Assembly: GCF_002295065.1 (NCBI RefSeq)
Contig: NZ_NSGG01000014.1
Span: forward strand, 62,001 to 126,000
Reading direction: 5' to 3'
Source: Mesorhizobium sp. WSM3859
GTDB taxonomy: Bacteria; Pseudomonadota; Alphaproteobacteria; Rhizobiales; Rhizobiaceae
DNA: 64,000 nt
Shown: piece after piece, positions 40,523-50,350 of the stretch
Layout of the letters: every line of letters starts with the position of its first letter
Position numbering within the stretch: position 1 is the stretch's first letter
The notes under the pieces: model-generated
The model's input: only the letters and a program-made list of their open reading frames with translations
Database searches by the model: none
Told to the model about the DNA's origin: nothing
Translations under genes and position numbers: made by a program

Positions 40523-42289
40523 ATGGCGATCAAACTCGACGAGCTCATGAACGCCAGCAATCTGCGTGCGCGCGGCGCCGGCGGCGCCTTCGTTGCTCCG
40601 GTTGGCGGCAAGGCGCATGTTTCGGGCGATCGCTCGGTGCCTTTACTCGACAAGACCATTCCGGAGCTGTTCTCCGATACGGTGAGCAAATACGCCACGC
40701 TCGACGCCGCCGTCTTCGTCGGTCAGGACAAGCGCTTCACCTGGAGCGAGCTCTCGGATGCGGTCGACGCCTTGGCCGCCGGTTTCCTGGCACTCGGCCT
40801 GGAAAAGGGCGACCGCGTCGGCATCTGGTCGCCGAACCGCTGGGAATGGCTGGTGACGCAGTTCGCCACCGCCCGCATCGGCCTCATCCTCGTCAACATC
40901 AACCCGGCCTATCGGCTGACCGAGCTGGAATATGCGCTGAACAAGGTGGGATGCAAGGCGCTGGTCACGGCGGCCCAGTTCAAGACATCCGACTATCTCG
41001 GCATGATCGAGACGCTGGCGCCGGAGATCGCCAAGGCGGAGCCCGGCAAGCTCAAGGCAAAAAAGCTGCCGTCGCTTGAGATCGTCATCCGCATGGGCGA
41101 CGACAACTCGCCCGGCATGTTCAATTTCGGCGATGTGCTGGCCATGGCCGGCCGCGACGAGCACGACAGTCTCGACCGCATCTCCGAAAGCTTGAAGCCA
41201 GGTGAGGCCATCAACATCCAGTTCACCAGCGGAACGACGGGCGCACCCAAGGGCGCGACGCTGACGCACGCGAATATCGTCAACAACGGCAATTTCGTCA
41301 CCTCGGCCATAAAACTCACCGTCGACGACCGGCTCTGCATCCCGGTGCCGCTCTATCACTGCTTCGGCATGTCGATGGGCACGATGGGTTGCGTGTCGAA
41401 AGGCGCGACCATGGTCTTTCCGGGCGAAGGTTTTGACGTCGGCGCGACGCTCAAGGCGGTCGCGCAGGAACGCTGCACCGGGCTCTATGGCGTGCCGACC
41501 ATGTTCGTCGCCATGCTCGACCATGCGGATTTCGCCAGCTTCGACCTCTCCAGCCTGCGCACCGGCATCATGGCCGGCTCGCCATGCCCGATCGAGGTGA
41601 TGAAGAAGGTGGTGTCGCTCATGCATATGAGCCAGGTGACCATCGCCTATGGCATGACGGAAACCAGTCCGGTGTCGTTCCAGAGCAGCGTCGACGATCC
41701 GCTGGAAAAGCGCGTCTCCACCGTCGGCCGCATCCACCCGCATGTCGAGGTCAAGGCGATCGGCGCCGACGGCGCGACTGTCGCGGTCGGCGAACCGGGT
41801 GAGCTCTGCACGCGCGGCTATTCGGTGATGAAGGGCTATTGGGACGACGCCGAAAAGACCCGCGAGGCGATCGACGTCGATGGCTGGATGCACACCGGCG
41901 ATCTCGCCACTATCGATGCCGAGGGCTATTGCAATATCGTCGGCCGGGTGAAGGACATGGTCATCCGCGGCGGCGAGAATGTCTATCCGCGCGAGGTCGA
42001 GGAATTCCTCTACCGCCATCCCAAGGTCAAGGAAGTGCAGGTCTTCGGCATTCCGGACGACAAATATGGCGAGGAACTCTGCGCTTGGATCGTGCTGAAG
42101 CCCGGCCATATCGCGACCGCCGAGGAAATCAAGGCCTTCTGCGCCGGCCAGATCGCGCATTACAAGGTGCCGCGCCACATCCGTTTCCGCACCGAACTGC
42201 CGATGACCGTGACCGGCAAGCCGCAGAAATTCCTGATGCGCGAGGCGATGGTGGAAGAATTGGGGCTGGTGGCGCAGAAGACGGCTTGA
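40523..42289 (+). CDS. AMP-dependent fatty acyl-CoA synthetase
   Basis: A 588-residue ANL-superfamily enzyme. FTSGTTGAPKGATLTHAN is the P-loop, YGMTETSP the A5 motif, GWMHTGDLATID the A7 motif, GRVKDMVIRGGENVYPREVEE the A8 hinge (given in part: RGGENVYPREVEE) and PMTVTGKPQKF the catalytic Lys region. It converts a medium- or long-chain fatty acid, CoA and ATP to acyl-CoA. GGGAGGAG precedes the ATG at 40523. No beta-oxidation genes adjoin. Confidence 0.9.
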   Translation: MAIKLDELMNASNLRARGAGGAFVAPVGGKAHVSGDRSVPLLDKTIPELFSDTVSKYATLDAAVFVGQDKRFTWSELSDAVDALAAGFLALGLEKGDRVGIWSPNRWEWLVTQFATARIGLILVNINPAYRLTELEYALNKVGCKALVTAAQFKTSDYLGMIETLAPEIAKAEPGKLKAKKLPSLEIVIRMGDDNSPGMFNFGDVLAMAGRDEHDSLDRISESLKPGEAINIQFTSGTTGAPKGATLTHANIVNNGNFVTSAIKLTVDDRLCIPVPLYHCFGMSMGTMGCVSKGATMVFPGEGFDVGATLKAVAQERCTGLYGVPTMFVAMLDHADFASFDLSSLRTGIMAGSPCPIEVMKKVVSLMHMSQVTIAYGMTETSPVSFQSSVDDPLEKRVSTVGRIHPHVEVKAIGADGATVAVGEPGELCTRGYSVMKGYWDDAEKTREAIDVDGWMHTGDLATIDAEGYCNIVGRVKDMVIRGGENVYPREVEEFLYRHPKVKEVQVFGIPDDKYGEELCAWIVLKPGHIATAEEIKAFCAGQIAHYKVPRHIRFRTELPMTVTGKPQKFLMREAMVEELGLVAQKTA

Positions 42290-42299
42290 AACAGCGTTC

Positions 42300-42914
42300 A
42301 TGGACAACGAGTTTCCTAATTTCGCGGCGCTGAAAGCCGCCAAGATCGAAAACGTGGATTATCGCATCGTCGTCCGGCGCGGCGCGCGAACCGGAGGTGC
42401 CATCGTCATGGCCCCGCATGGCGGCAAGATCGAGCCTCGCACCTCCCTGATCACCGAGACGATAGCGGGGGGCGATCTCGACATGTATTGCTTTGAAGGG
42501 CTGATGCCGGAAAGCAACCGGGAACTGCACATAACGTCCAGGAACTTTGACGAGGCAACCGCGCTGGACCTGTTGCGGACGAAGTCCACCGTCGTCGCTA
42601 TTCACGGCCGCCAGGATCGCGACGATCTCGCGACGGTCTACCTGGGCGGCAAGGACGCCGCATTGGTGTCAGAGATAGCCTGGCGTCTGCATGAGGGCGG
42701 CTTCCCGACGCAAAAGGACAACCATCCGTTTCCAGGCATCCAGGATTCGAACATCGTCAATCGCGGACTGACGGGAAAAGGGGCACAGCTGGAAGTGCCC
42801 TTCTCGCTGCGTCGCCGGCTGGGGAGCGAGCCGGAGCTTCTGGAAAGATTCTGTGGGGCGGTTCGCAAGGCCATTGAGACATTCGATGCTGCCCGGTCCT
42901 CAATCGTGTTCTGA
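42300..42914 (+). CDS. Poly-gamma-glutamate hydrolase-family protein (YjqB/PghP-like)
   Basis: The 204-residue protein has a zinc-peptidase-like fold. Metal ligands appear as APHGGKIEPRTS (His40, Glu45) and VVAIHGRQD (His102), and GAQLEVPFSLRR carries the late Glu. Family members from phages and Bacillus degrade poly-gamma-glutamate. A capsule-degrading role here is inference; no gamma-PGA genes are present. It follows the synthetase gene by ten bases. Confidence 0.8.
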   Translation: MDNEFPNFAALKAAKIENVDYRIVVRRGARTGGAIVMAPHGGKIEPRTSLITETIAGGDLDMYCFEGLMPESNRELHITSRNFDEATALDLLRTKSTVVAIHGRQDRDDLATVYLGGKDAALVSEIAWRLHEGGFPTQKDNHPFPGIQDSNIVNRGLTGKGAQLEVPFSLRRRLGSEPELLERFCGAVRKAIETFDAARSSIVF

Positions 42915-42946
42915 AAATGCCGAAGACGGCGTCAACGGAAGATTCT

Positions 42947-45900
42947 CTAGCCCGGAAGGACCGCTCGCTTCGCCTTGCGCTCGGTGCGCCACTCCTCAAA
43001 CCGCTGCAGGATGACGAAGAAGGCCGGCACGAAAAGCACCGCGAGGCAGGTCGAGGCGATCATGCCAGAAAACACCGTGATGCCGATCGATTTGCGTGCG
43101 CTCGCCCCTGCGCCCGTCGCCAGCACCAGCGGCGCGACGCCGAGAATGAAGGCGAAGGACGTCATCAGGATAGGACGGAAACGGGCGCGTGAGGCCTCGA
43201 TCGCCGACTCGACGATCGGCTTGCCGGCGGCGCGCAATTCGCGGGCGACCTCGACGATCAGAATGGCGTTCTTGGCCGACAGCGCGATCAGCAGGATCAG
43301 GCCTATCTGGACATAGAGGTTGTTGTCGATGTGAAGGCCGTTGAGCACCAGCACGGGACCGACCAGCGACAGCGGAGCGGCGAGCAATATCGAGATCGGC
43401 GCCAGCCAACTCTCATACTGGCCCGCCAGCACCAAATAGACCAGGAGCAGCGCCATGCCGAACACCAGATAGATTTGGCCGCCGACGAGCTTTTCCTGGA
43501 AGGAAAGCGCCGTCCAGTCATAGCCGGTGCCGGGCGGCAGCGTGTCGGCGGCGGCCGCTTCCATCAGCTTGATCGCGTCGCCCGACGAGAAGCCCTGCGC
43601 CTGCACGCCGAGGATCGATGCCGAGGGATAGAGGTTGTAAAGGCTGATCAGCGAGGGGCCGACGCTCGGGGTGACGGTCAGCACTGTGCCCAACGGGACC
43701 ATGTCGCCGTTCTGGTTGCGCACCGTTAGCCGGCCGATGTCCTCCGGCGACAGCCGGAACTGCGCGTCGCCCTGTACATAGATCTGGAACACACGCCCGA
43801 ACTTGTTGAATTGGCTGACATAGGTGGAGCCGAGATAGCCGGCGAGCGTCTGGAACACCTGGTCGGTGGTCAGCCCCACCGCCTGCACCTTCTCGCGGTC
43901 GAACTCGACCTGGTATTGCGGGACGTTTGAGCGGAACGTTGCCGAGACGCGCTGGATGCCCGACTGCGTCTCGGCGGCCCTGGTCAGCGCGCTCGCCGAG
44001 CCCTGCAGCTTGGCGAGCTCGAAGCTGCCGTCGCGCAACTCGATCTGCATGGTGAAGCCGGCGGCGTTGCCGATGCCCTGTATCGGCGGTGGCGGCAGCA
44101 CCAGCACGTTCCCGTCCGCCATGCCCGATAGGTCCTTGTTCAGCGTTGCATAGAGAGAGGCGAGATCCTCGCCCTTGCCGCGCACGCTCCAGTCCTTGAG
44201 GATGATGTAGGCGACGCCGGCATTGGCCAATGTCGAGTTGTTGTCGAGGGCCGAGAGACCGGCAATCGTCACCACCTGGTCGACGCCTGGCGTGGCTTTG
44301 GCAACGGTCGAGATCTGCTGCAGCGTGTCCTGCGTGCGGCCAAGCGAAGCGCCGTCGGGCAGTTGCACGGAAGCGAGCAGATAGCCTTGGTCCTCGATCG
44401 GAATGAACCCGGTGGCGACGCGCGACATGCCATAGCCTGCGGCGCCGATGATCAGCAGCGCAATGACGCCCATGATCGTGCTGCGGCGAACCATCGCTCC
44501 AATCAGCCGTGCATAATTGTCTTCGGCGCGCTGGTATAGGCCGTTGAAGCCGCGGAAGAAGGCGTTGCGTTTTTCGAGCGGCACAGGCCGCTTCAGCCAG
44601 GTCGCGCATTGCGTCGGCTTCAGCGTTGCGGCGTTGACGGCGCTGATCAAGGCTGTTGCCGCAATCACCAGCGCGAATTGCGCATACATCTGCCCGGTGA
44701 GGCCCGGCAGGAACGCCGCCGGCAGGAACACCGCCATCAGCACCAGCGTAATGCCGATGATCGGGCCAAAAAGCGCATTCATGGCCGCGACCGCCGCGTC
44801 GTGGCCCGACATGCCGCGCTCCATATTGTGCGCCGCTCCTTCGACCACGACTATGGCGTCGTCGACGACGATGCCGATGGCAAGCACGATGGCGAACAGG
44901 GTCGACAGATTGACGGTGAAGCCGAGTGCCAGCATCGCCGCGAAAGCCCCGATGATGGTCACCGGCACGGTCGTCGCCGGCACCAGCATCGCCCGCCAAT
45001 CCTGCAGGAAGAGCAGGATGACGATCAGCACCAGCACCGCGGCTTCGATCAGCGTCTTGTAGACCTCGTCGATCGCCTGGCTGACGAAAATCGTGGTGTT
45101 GAAGGGGATCGAATAGGCAAGACCCTGCGGGAACTCGCCGGACAGCACCTTCATCCTGGCTTCGACCTTGCCGGCCACGTCGAGCGCATTGGCACCCGGC
45201 GACAGGAAGATGGCCAGGCCAGCCGCCTGCTGGCCGTCGAGGTTGAAGTATTGTCCATAGGTCTGGGCGCCCAACTCGACGCGGCCGACGTCGCGCACGC
45301 GCGTCAGGTCGCCATTGGCGCCCGTCTTGACGATTACCGCGCCGAACTGATCGGGGTCGTCAAGGCGGCTGGACACTTCGATTGTATATTGGAAGGATTG
45401 TCCGTCGGGCGCCGGCGGCGCGCCGACCTGGCCTGCGGTGACCTGCTCGCTCTGCTGCTGCAGCGCCTGGACGACGTCCTGCGTGGTCAGGCCGCGAACC
45501 TGCATCTTCTCCGGATCGAGCCAGACGCGCATCGAGTATTGTCCGGCGCCGAAGACGTTGACATTGCCGACGCCCGGTATCCGCGATAGCTCGTCCTTCA
45601 ACCGGATGGTGGCGTAGTTGGCGAGATAGAGGCTGTCGTACTGTCCGCCCGGCGACGTCAGCGTAACGATCTCAAGGATCGAGGTCGACTTTTTCTGGAC
45701 ATTGACGCCCTGCACCTGAACTGCCTGTGGCAGCGATGCCAGGGCGGTGGACACGCGGTTCTGGACACGCACTTGCGCCTGGTCGAGATCGGTGCCGATC
45801 TGGAAGGTGACGGTCAGGTTGTAGCTGCCATCCGAGGCAGCGAATGACTGCATGTAGAGCATGCCTTCGACGCCGTTGACCTGCTGCTCGATCGGCAGCG

Positions 45901-46087
45901 CCACCGTATCGATCACCGCACGCGCGCTGGCGCCGGGATAGCGGGTGGTCACCGACACCGTGGGCGGCACCACGTCGGGATATTGCGCCACCGGCAGGCC
46001 GAAGAGCGAGACGAGGCCGATGACGACCATAAGGACAGCGATTGCATTGGCCAGGACCGGCCGCTCTATGAAGAATTTGGAGATCAT
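42947..46087 (-). CDS. RND efflux transporter permease (HAE1 family)
   Basis: At 1046 residues this has AcrB/MexB length. FFIERPVLANAIAVLMVVIG starts TM1, and GIVVDDAIVVVEGAAHNME is TM4 with the proton-relay Asp pair. GRVFQIYVQGDAQFR and other porter-domain blocks are present. It expels hydrophobic compounds from the inner membrane and periplasm by proton exchange. It overlaps the adaptor gene by four bases. No outer-membrane channel or regulator is adjacent, so a TolC-type protein elsewhere must serve. Confidence 0.94.
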   Translation of the reverse strand: MISKFFIERPVLANAIAVLMVVIGLVSLFGLPVAQYPDVVPPTVSVTTRYPGASARAVIDTVALPIEQQVNGVEGMLYMQSFAASDGSYNLTVTFQIGTDLDQAQVRVQNRVSTALASLPQAVQVQGVNVQKKSTSILEIVTLTSPGGQYDSLYLANYATIRLKDELSRIPGVGNVNVFGAGQYSMRVWLDPEKMQVRGLTTQDVVQALQQQSEQVTAGQVGAPPAPDGQSFQYTIEVSSRLDDPDQFGAVIVKTGANGDLTRVRDVGRVELGAQTYGQYFNLDGQQAAGLAIFLSPGANALDVAGKVEARMKVLSGEFPQGLAYSIPFNTTIFVSQAIDEVYKTLIEAAVLVLIVILLFLQDWRAMLVPATTVPVTIIGAFAAMLALGFTVNLSTLFAIVLAIGIVVDDAIVVVEGAAHNMERGMSGHDAAVAAMNALFGPIIGITLVLMAVFLPAAFLPGLTGQMYAQFALVIAATALISAVNAATLKPTQCATWLKRPVPLEKRNAFFRGFNGLYQRAEDNYARLIGAMVRRSTIMGVIALLIIGAAGYGMSRVATGFIPIEDQGYLLASVQLPDGASLGRTQDTLQQISTVAKATPGVDQVVTIAGLSALDNNSTLANAGVAYIILKDWSVRGKGEDLASLYATLNKDLSGMADGNVLVLPPPPIQGIGNAAGFTMQIELRDGSFELAKLQGSASALTRAAETQSGIQRVSATFRSNVPQYQVEFDREKVQAVGLTTDQVFQTLAGYLGSTYVSQFNKFGRVFQIYVQGDAQFRLSPEDIGRLTVRNQNGDMVPLGTVLTVTPSVGPSLISLYNLYPSASILGVQAQGFSSGDAIKLMEAAAADTLPPGTGYDWTALSFQEKLVGGQIYLVFGMALLLVYLVLAGQYESWLAPISILLAAPLSLVGPVLVLNGLHIDNNLYVQIGLILLIALSAKNAILIVEVARELRAAGKPIVESAIEASRARFRPILMTSFAFILGVAPLVLATGAGASARKSIGITVFSGMIASTCLAVLFVPAFFVILQRFEEWRTERKAKRAVLPG

Positions 46088-47253
46088 TGGGCTACGCCGT
46101 CAGCCGCAGCCGCTTCCAGTATCTTCACCTGTGGTTCGATCTTCTGGCCGGGCACGGCCGTCAGCAAGCCGGAGACAAGGACCCGATCGTCGGCTGTTAT
46201 GCCTTTGGTGATCACGCGCAACGTTCCGACAAGCTGGCCGACCTCGACCGGACGCTCCTCCACTACGTCTTCCTTTCCGGCGACGAGCAGATAGCGGCCC
46301 CGCTGGTCGGCTCCTATCGCCCGGTCGGGAACGAGCAGCATGTCCGGCTCTTCTCCCAGCGGCACGCGAACGCGCACGAAATAGCCGGGCAGCAGCGAGC
46401 GATCGTCATTGTCCAGCACGGCCCGCACGGCAAGCGTGCCGGTTGCGGCGGTGACCTCCGGCGCGGCATAGTCCAGCGTTCCCTTGTGGGGGTAGCCCGT
46501 CTCGTTCTGCAGACCGACCTCGACCGGTATTTTCTTTAGGTCCTGGGAAGTTATGCCCCGCTTGGCCATGGCGGCGCGAATGCGCAGTACGTCCTGCTCC
46601 GAGACGTTGAAGTTGACGTATATCGGCGCGAGCTGAACGATGGTCGCGAGCGTCGTGGCACTGCCGGCGCCGACGAGTTGCCCGTTCGACACCTGACGGG
46701 AGCCGACGATGCCCGCGAACGGCGCCTTGACCTCGGTGTAGCTCAGGTTGAGCTGAGCCTGCTTGACGTCGACCTCGCTCTGCTTCTGCTTGGCGGCGTC
46801 GACATCCGCGGCGGCAGCGGCCTGATCGGCTGTCGATTGCGAGATAATCTTCTGGGACAGCAGTTCCTGCTGCCGCTTGAGGTCGGCTCCCGACTGCTTG
46901 GCAGAGGCGTCGGCCGAACCCTGGCCGGCCTGAGCCTGTTCAAGCGCCAGCTGGTAGGAATCTTGCTCGATCAGGAACAGCCTGGTGCCGGCCTTGACCT
47001 CGTCGCCGTCCTTGTAGTCAATTTCCTGGATGAAGCCCGAAACGCGGGCAACCAGCGGCGTCGTATTCACCGCGGCGGCGCTGCCGGTGGCTTCGAGATA
47101 GGGAGTCACGGTCTGCTTGACCGGAAGCGCTACATCGATTTTTGGCGGCGGTGGCGGCGCGTAACTGTTTTCCCTGCTGCAGGAGCACAGTAACGTTGCT
47201 GCAACTGCGAATGAAGCTGCCGTCGGCGCGGCTCTCCCCCATGCGAAAACCAT
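46084..47253 (-). CDS. RND efflux periplasmic adaptor (membrane fusion protein), lipoprotein
   Basis: A 389-residue AcrA-like adaptor. The N-terminus carries a lipobox ending LLCSC (acylated Cys25), then a lipoyl/barrel-sandwich domain (VARVSGFIQEIDYKDGDEV), an alpha-hairpin (about 100-165, rich in Gln, Ala and Lys), the second lipoyl half (LSYTEVKAPFAGIVGSR) and beta-barrel. It bridges the permease and outer-membrane channel. It is the first gene of the pair, and is divergent from a small Cys-rich protein gene. Confidence 0.93.
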   Translation of the reverse strand: MVFAWGRAAPTAASFAVAATLLCSCSRENSYAPPPPPKIDVALPVKQTVTPYLEATGSAAAVNTTPLVARVSGFIQEIDYKDGDEVKAGTRLFLIEQDSYQLALEQAQAGQGSADASAKQSGADLKRQQELLSQKIISQSTADQAAAAADVDAAKQKQSEVDVKQAQLNLSYTEVKAPFAGIVGSRQVSNGQLVGAGSATTLATIVQLAPIYVNFNVSEQDVLRIRAAMAKRGITSQDLKKIPVEVGLQNETGYPHKGTLDYAAPEVTAATGTLAVRAVLDNDDRSLLPGYFVRVRVPLGEEPDMLLVPDRAIGADQRGRYLLVAGKEDVVEERPVEVGQLVGTLRVITKGITADDRVLVSGLLTAVPGQKIEPQVKILEAAAADGVAQ

Positions 47254-47333
47254 TTTGCCCCTCTGAATACTTCAGTATATATGTCGCATTGTTATGGGAT
47301 AGGGTGAAGCTACCTTTTTTGGGGGAGTTTGTC

Positions 47334-47555
47334 ATGCGGATTGCGGTGAGCGTGCTTTTTCTGCTCGCGCAGATGACGGCGAGCGTGGCACTGGCGCAGA
47401 CGGCGGCCGAGCGCGAGGCCTGTCAGGCCGACTACGAGAAGTTCTGCAAGGGTGTTCAACCGGGCGGCGGGCGCATTATCAAATGCCTGAACGATCATCT
47501 GAGCGACCTGGCGCCGCAATGTCAGAAGGTCGTCAAGGAGAACACGCCGCAATAG
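47334..47555 (+). CDS. Small secreted Cys-rich (GLG1-like repeat) protein
   Basis: A 73-residue protein with a signal peptide (cleavage near ALA-QTA) and four cysteines at 30, 38, 51 and 63. The pattern ACQADYEKFC...IIKCL...APQCQKVV matches the Cys-rich GLG1-type repeat seen in short rhizobial secreted proteins. Function unknown. GGGGGAG eight bases upstream fixes the ATG at 47334. It is divergent from the efflux operon. Confidence 0.8.
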   Translation: MRIAVSVLFLLAQMTASVALAQTAAEREACQADYEKFCKGVQPGGGRIIKCLNDHLSDLAPQCQKVVKENTPQ

Positions 47556-47635
47556 GGTTGTTGCGGTCCGGCACTCCCGAGGGGATCGTCGAATGCCGGT
47601 TGGCAAGAAGGCCGGTCCGTAGGATATTTGGCCGG

Positions 47636-48793
47636 ATGCTCCCACGCAGGCTCGCGCAAACGCTCAAGGTAGCAACACCCAAGGCTGCAACAGGCGGTTT
47701 CGGGCGATCACTGATCTCCCGGGCGATGCCGGTGATTGCCTTGGCGCTGGCTCTCGCAGTCAGGGCCAGCGGGCTGTCGGTGGACGAGGGATCGCTAGAC
47801 CTCAGGGTCTTGGTCGGCGCAGTTTCCACCGCCATCATGTTCATCACCATTTTCGTGGTGCTCGACCACGCCGAGGCAGTCGCCCGGCGCGTGGGGGAGC
47901 CCTATGGAACGTTGGTGCTGACCTTTGCCGTGACGGCGATCGAAGTGTCGATCATCGTCTCCATGATGCTGCACGGAGAAAACAATCCGACGCTGGCACG
48001 CGAGTCCGTTTTCTCGACGGTGATGATCACCTCCACCGGCGTTGTCGGCATATGCCTTACGCTTGGCGGCTGGCGCCATCGCAAGCAGGCGATCGTCCGG
48101 CAAGGGACCAGCGCCTATCTGTCGGTTCTGATCGCGCTGACCGTGATGACGCTTATCCTGCCGACCTACACCCAGGCCACGGGCCCAGGTACGTTTTCTG
48201 CGGCTCAGCTTGGTTTCGTCAGTGCCCTTTCAGTACTGCTCTATGCGAGCTTCGTGTTCGCGCAGACTGTCCGGCACCGCGAAGACTTTGTCGAAGGACA
48301 AGAGCACCACGTTTCGGCGCGAACGGCCTCTGACGAGAACATCTTAGTCAACGCTGTGCTGCTGATGGCCGGGCTGATCGGAATTGTCATGCTTGCCGAG
48401 CAAGTCGCCGCAAGCGTTGAAGATACGCTCGTTGCCTACCAGGTGACCCAGGCCGACAGCATCGTGGGGGCATTGATCGCGGCGCTGGTTCTGATGCCGG
48501 AGGCCCTCTCCGCGATCCGCGCCTCGTTCAAGAATGAGCTGCAGCGCAGCCTCAACGTCGCGATGGGCTCGGCCTGCGCCACGATCGGTTTGACGATACC
48601 GGCGGTCGCGGCCGCCAGCCTGCTGACGGGCAGGGGACTGACGCTCGGGCTTCCGGCCTCCGATGCCGTGCTTCTGGTCTTGGCGCTTTTCATATGCAGC
48701 GTCAGCTTCAGCACCGAAAGAACGACGTTCTTGACCGGCATGGTCCATGTCGTGGTGTTTTTTACCTACGTGTTTCTGATCTTTGTGCCGTGA
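47636..48793 (+). CDS. Calcium/proton antiporter, ChaA-like (CaCA family)
   Basis: A 385-residue protein with about 10-11 transmembrane helices. The two alpha-repeat acidic sites are visible as AVTAIEVSIIVSMM and LVLMPEALSAIRAS, together with NNPTLARESVF and LQRSLNVAMGSACATIGLTIP. It exports Ca2+ (and possibly Na+ or K+) in exchange for protons at the inner membrane. Start choice is uncertain: the ATG at 47636 has AGGA upstream; a Met just before the first helix (about 47727) is possible. Confidence 0.85.
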   Translation: MLPRRLAQTLKVATPKAATGGFGRSLISRAMPVIALALALAVRASGLSVDEGSLDLRVLVGAVSTAIMFITIFVVLDHAEAVARRVGEPYGTLVLTFAVTAIEVSIIVSMMLHGENNPTLARESVFSTVMITSTGVVGICLTLGGWRHRKQAIVRQGTSAYLSVLIALTVMTLILPTYTQATGPGTFSAAQLGFVSALSVLLYASFVFAQTVRHREDFVEGQEHHVSARTASDENILVNAVLLMAGLIGIVMLAEQVAASVEDTLVAYQVTQADSIVGALIAALVLMPEALSAIRASFKNELQRSLNVAMGSACATIGLTIPAVAAASLLTGRGLTLGLPASDAVLLVLALFICSVSFSTERTTFLTGMVHVVVFFTYVFLIFVP

Positions 48794-48901
48794 AATTGTC
48801 CGTGCAAGGCGCTGCATCGACGATCTGGCCGCGCCTCCGTTGAGGCTCTCACTCGTTGGTGTTATATTAGAGGAGTTGCAGGTATAGGAGAGGGGAAACC
48901 T

Positions 48902-49165
48902 ATGGTCAGACGCAGTTTGTTTGCGCGTACATTTGCCATTGGAGCTTTGCTCGCGATTTCGTCGATCGCAGGCGCCTCTGGATTCGGTTTCATCGCATCA
49001 GCCGAAGCAAAGACGGTCGTCATCCAGAAGACCACCATCTACATTACTACACTTCCAACGGGCTGCGTGAAGACCACCTATAGCGGTGGGATCGTGGTCT
49101 GGAAGTGCGGCACGAAATACTACCAGCCCTACAAAAACAGGTACGTGCTCGTCTACATCAAATAG
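48902..49165 (+). CDS. Small secreted protein of unknown function
   Basis: An 87-residue protein with an Arg-rich start, a hydrophobic signal and cleavage near AEA-KTVVI. The mature part is rich in Tyr, Thr and Lys, with two cysteines (GCVKTTY and VVWKCGTKYYQPY) that may form a disulfide. Similar short proteins occur in rhizobia without known role. GGAGAGGGG precedes the ATG. Confidence 0.75.
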   Translation: MVRRSLFARTFAIGALLAISSIAGASGFGFIASAEAKTVVIQKTTIYITTLPTGCVKTTYSGGIVVWKCGTKYYQPYKNRYVLVYIK

Positions 49166-49252
49166 TGTGGACGGTATGGTGTGAGGCATAAAGCCAGTCA
49201 CGGCCCTGCGAGGCCTGCCAGGCTGACTACGAGAAATTATGCGAAGAATCGG

Positions 49253-49269
49253 GGCGCCTCGAAGGCGCC
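49253..49269. terminator. Convergent stem-loop
   Basis: GGCGCCT and AGGCGCC pair around CGA, between the convergent small secreted-protein gene and oxyR. No T-run follows on either strand, so terminator function is uncertain. Confidence 0.35.
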
Positions 49270-50178
49270 TCACACCCCCAGCACCGCCGCATCCAGCCCG
49301 CGTATGATCCGCGCCAGTTCCACGCACTCGTCCTGGCGCACCTTGTTCTTCCGCCAGGCCATGCAGATCATGCGTTGCGGCATCGGCTCCTGGAACGGCA
49401 CGATCCTCAGATCCGGCATGACGCCGGCCGCACTTGCCGCCATTTCCGGCACCAGCGTGACGCCCAGCCCATGCGCCACCATCTGCAGGAGCGTGGTAAG
49501 GCTGGTCGCGCCATAGCTTGCCATCGCCACCGGTCGCACATTGCCGCAGACGGCCAAAGCCTGCTCGCGCAGGCAGTGGCCTTCCTCCAAGAGCATTAGG
49601 CGTTCCAGCGCCGGGCTTTCCGGCGGCACCGGCGGCGAGGCGAAGGCCGGATCGCCGGCAGGAACGGCGAGGAAGAAGCGGTCGGGAAAAAGCCCTTCGG
49701 TGACGATCGCCGGCTGATCGAGCGGCAACGCCGCGATGAAGGCGTCGAGCCGGCCTGACGTCGCGTCCTCGACCAGCGACGCGGTCACCGCCTCGCGCAG
49801 CTCGAGCTGGAGGGAAGGGTAGTGCTTTTTCAGCTCCGGCAGCACATGCGGCAGCAGGTAGGGCGCGACGGTCGGGATGATGCCCAGCCGGAAGCGTCCT
49901 TCCATGCTCGGGCGTCCGCGCCGGGCAGTCGTCTCGACGTCACGTATGTCGGCCAGAATGCGTTCGATACGCGGCTGCAGGGCAAGCGCCTCGTCGGTCA
50001 TGCGCACCGTCTTGCCGCCGCGCTCGAACAACAGGCAGTTCAGCCGCTCTTCCATCTCGGCGATCTGCGCGGAAAGCGCCGGCTGGCTGACGCCGGCAAG
50101 CTTCGCAGCGCGGCCGAAATGAAGCGTCTGCGCCAGCGCGTCGAAATATTGCATCTGCCGGACAGTGAGGCCAATCAT
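49270..50178 (-). CDS. oxyR: Hydrogen peroxide-inducible LysR regulator OxyR
   Basis: A 302-residue LysR protein. The winged helix is at residues 4-65, and the redox pair lies in EEGHCLREQALAVCG (Cys202 and Cys211), nine residues apart as in E. coli OxyR (199 and 208). Oxidation of the first Cys by H2O2 forms a disulfide that switches on target genes. It is divergent from katG, and a site with the OxyR spacing overlaps its own start region. Confidence 0.93.
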   Translation of the reverse strand: MIGLTVRQMQYFDALAQTLHFGRAAKLAGVSQPALSAQIAEMEERLNCLLFERGGKTVRMTDEALALQPRIERILADIRDVETTARRGRPSMEGRFRLGIIPTVAPYLLPHVLPELKKHYPSLQLELREAVTASLVEDATSGRLDAFIAALPLDQPAIVTEGLFPDRFFLAVPAGDPAFASPPVPPESPALERLMLLEEGHCLREQALAVCGNVRPVAMASYGATSLTTLLQMVAHGLGVTLVPEMAASAAGVMPDLRIVPFQEPMPQRMICMAWRKNKVRQDECVELARIIRGLDAAVLGV

Positions 50179-50213
50179 AAGAAAATCCTATCAAACGAAA
50201 CAGGAAAGGCAAT
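50177..50213. promoter_or_regulatory. Candidate OxyR binding site between oxyR and katG
   Basis: ATAA-N7-CTAT-N7-AACA-N7-CAAT matches the tetranucleotide spacing of the E. coli OxyR consensus (ATAG-N7-CTAT-N7-ATAG-N7-CTAT). The left half is close (7 of 8) and the right half weak. It starts at the oxyR start codon, 138 bases upstream of katG. Autoregulation and katG activation are inferred. Confidence 0.5.
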
Positions 50214-50350
50214 TTGTCTTTATCGGCCGGCCGGCCTAGTCTGGAATCATTCCAGGTTGGCGCGGCCAATGGCTGCCCCCGGAAATTCCGGGAAAATCAA
50301 CCTCGGCAAAATTCAACCACGGCAAACCTCGGCAGAATCGGGAGACCAAG

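Noticed and set aside
40643..42343. 566-codon antisense frame over the acyl-CoA synthetase
   Set aside because: Shadow of a clear ANL enzyme; no motif of its own.
43518..44999. 493-codon frame on the same strand as the RND permease
   Set aside because: Out-of-frame reading of the permease gene with low-complexity Arg/Ala/Gly content.
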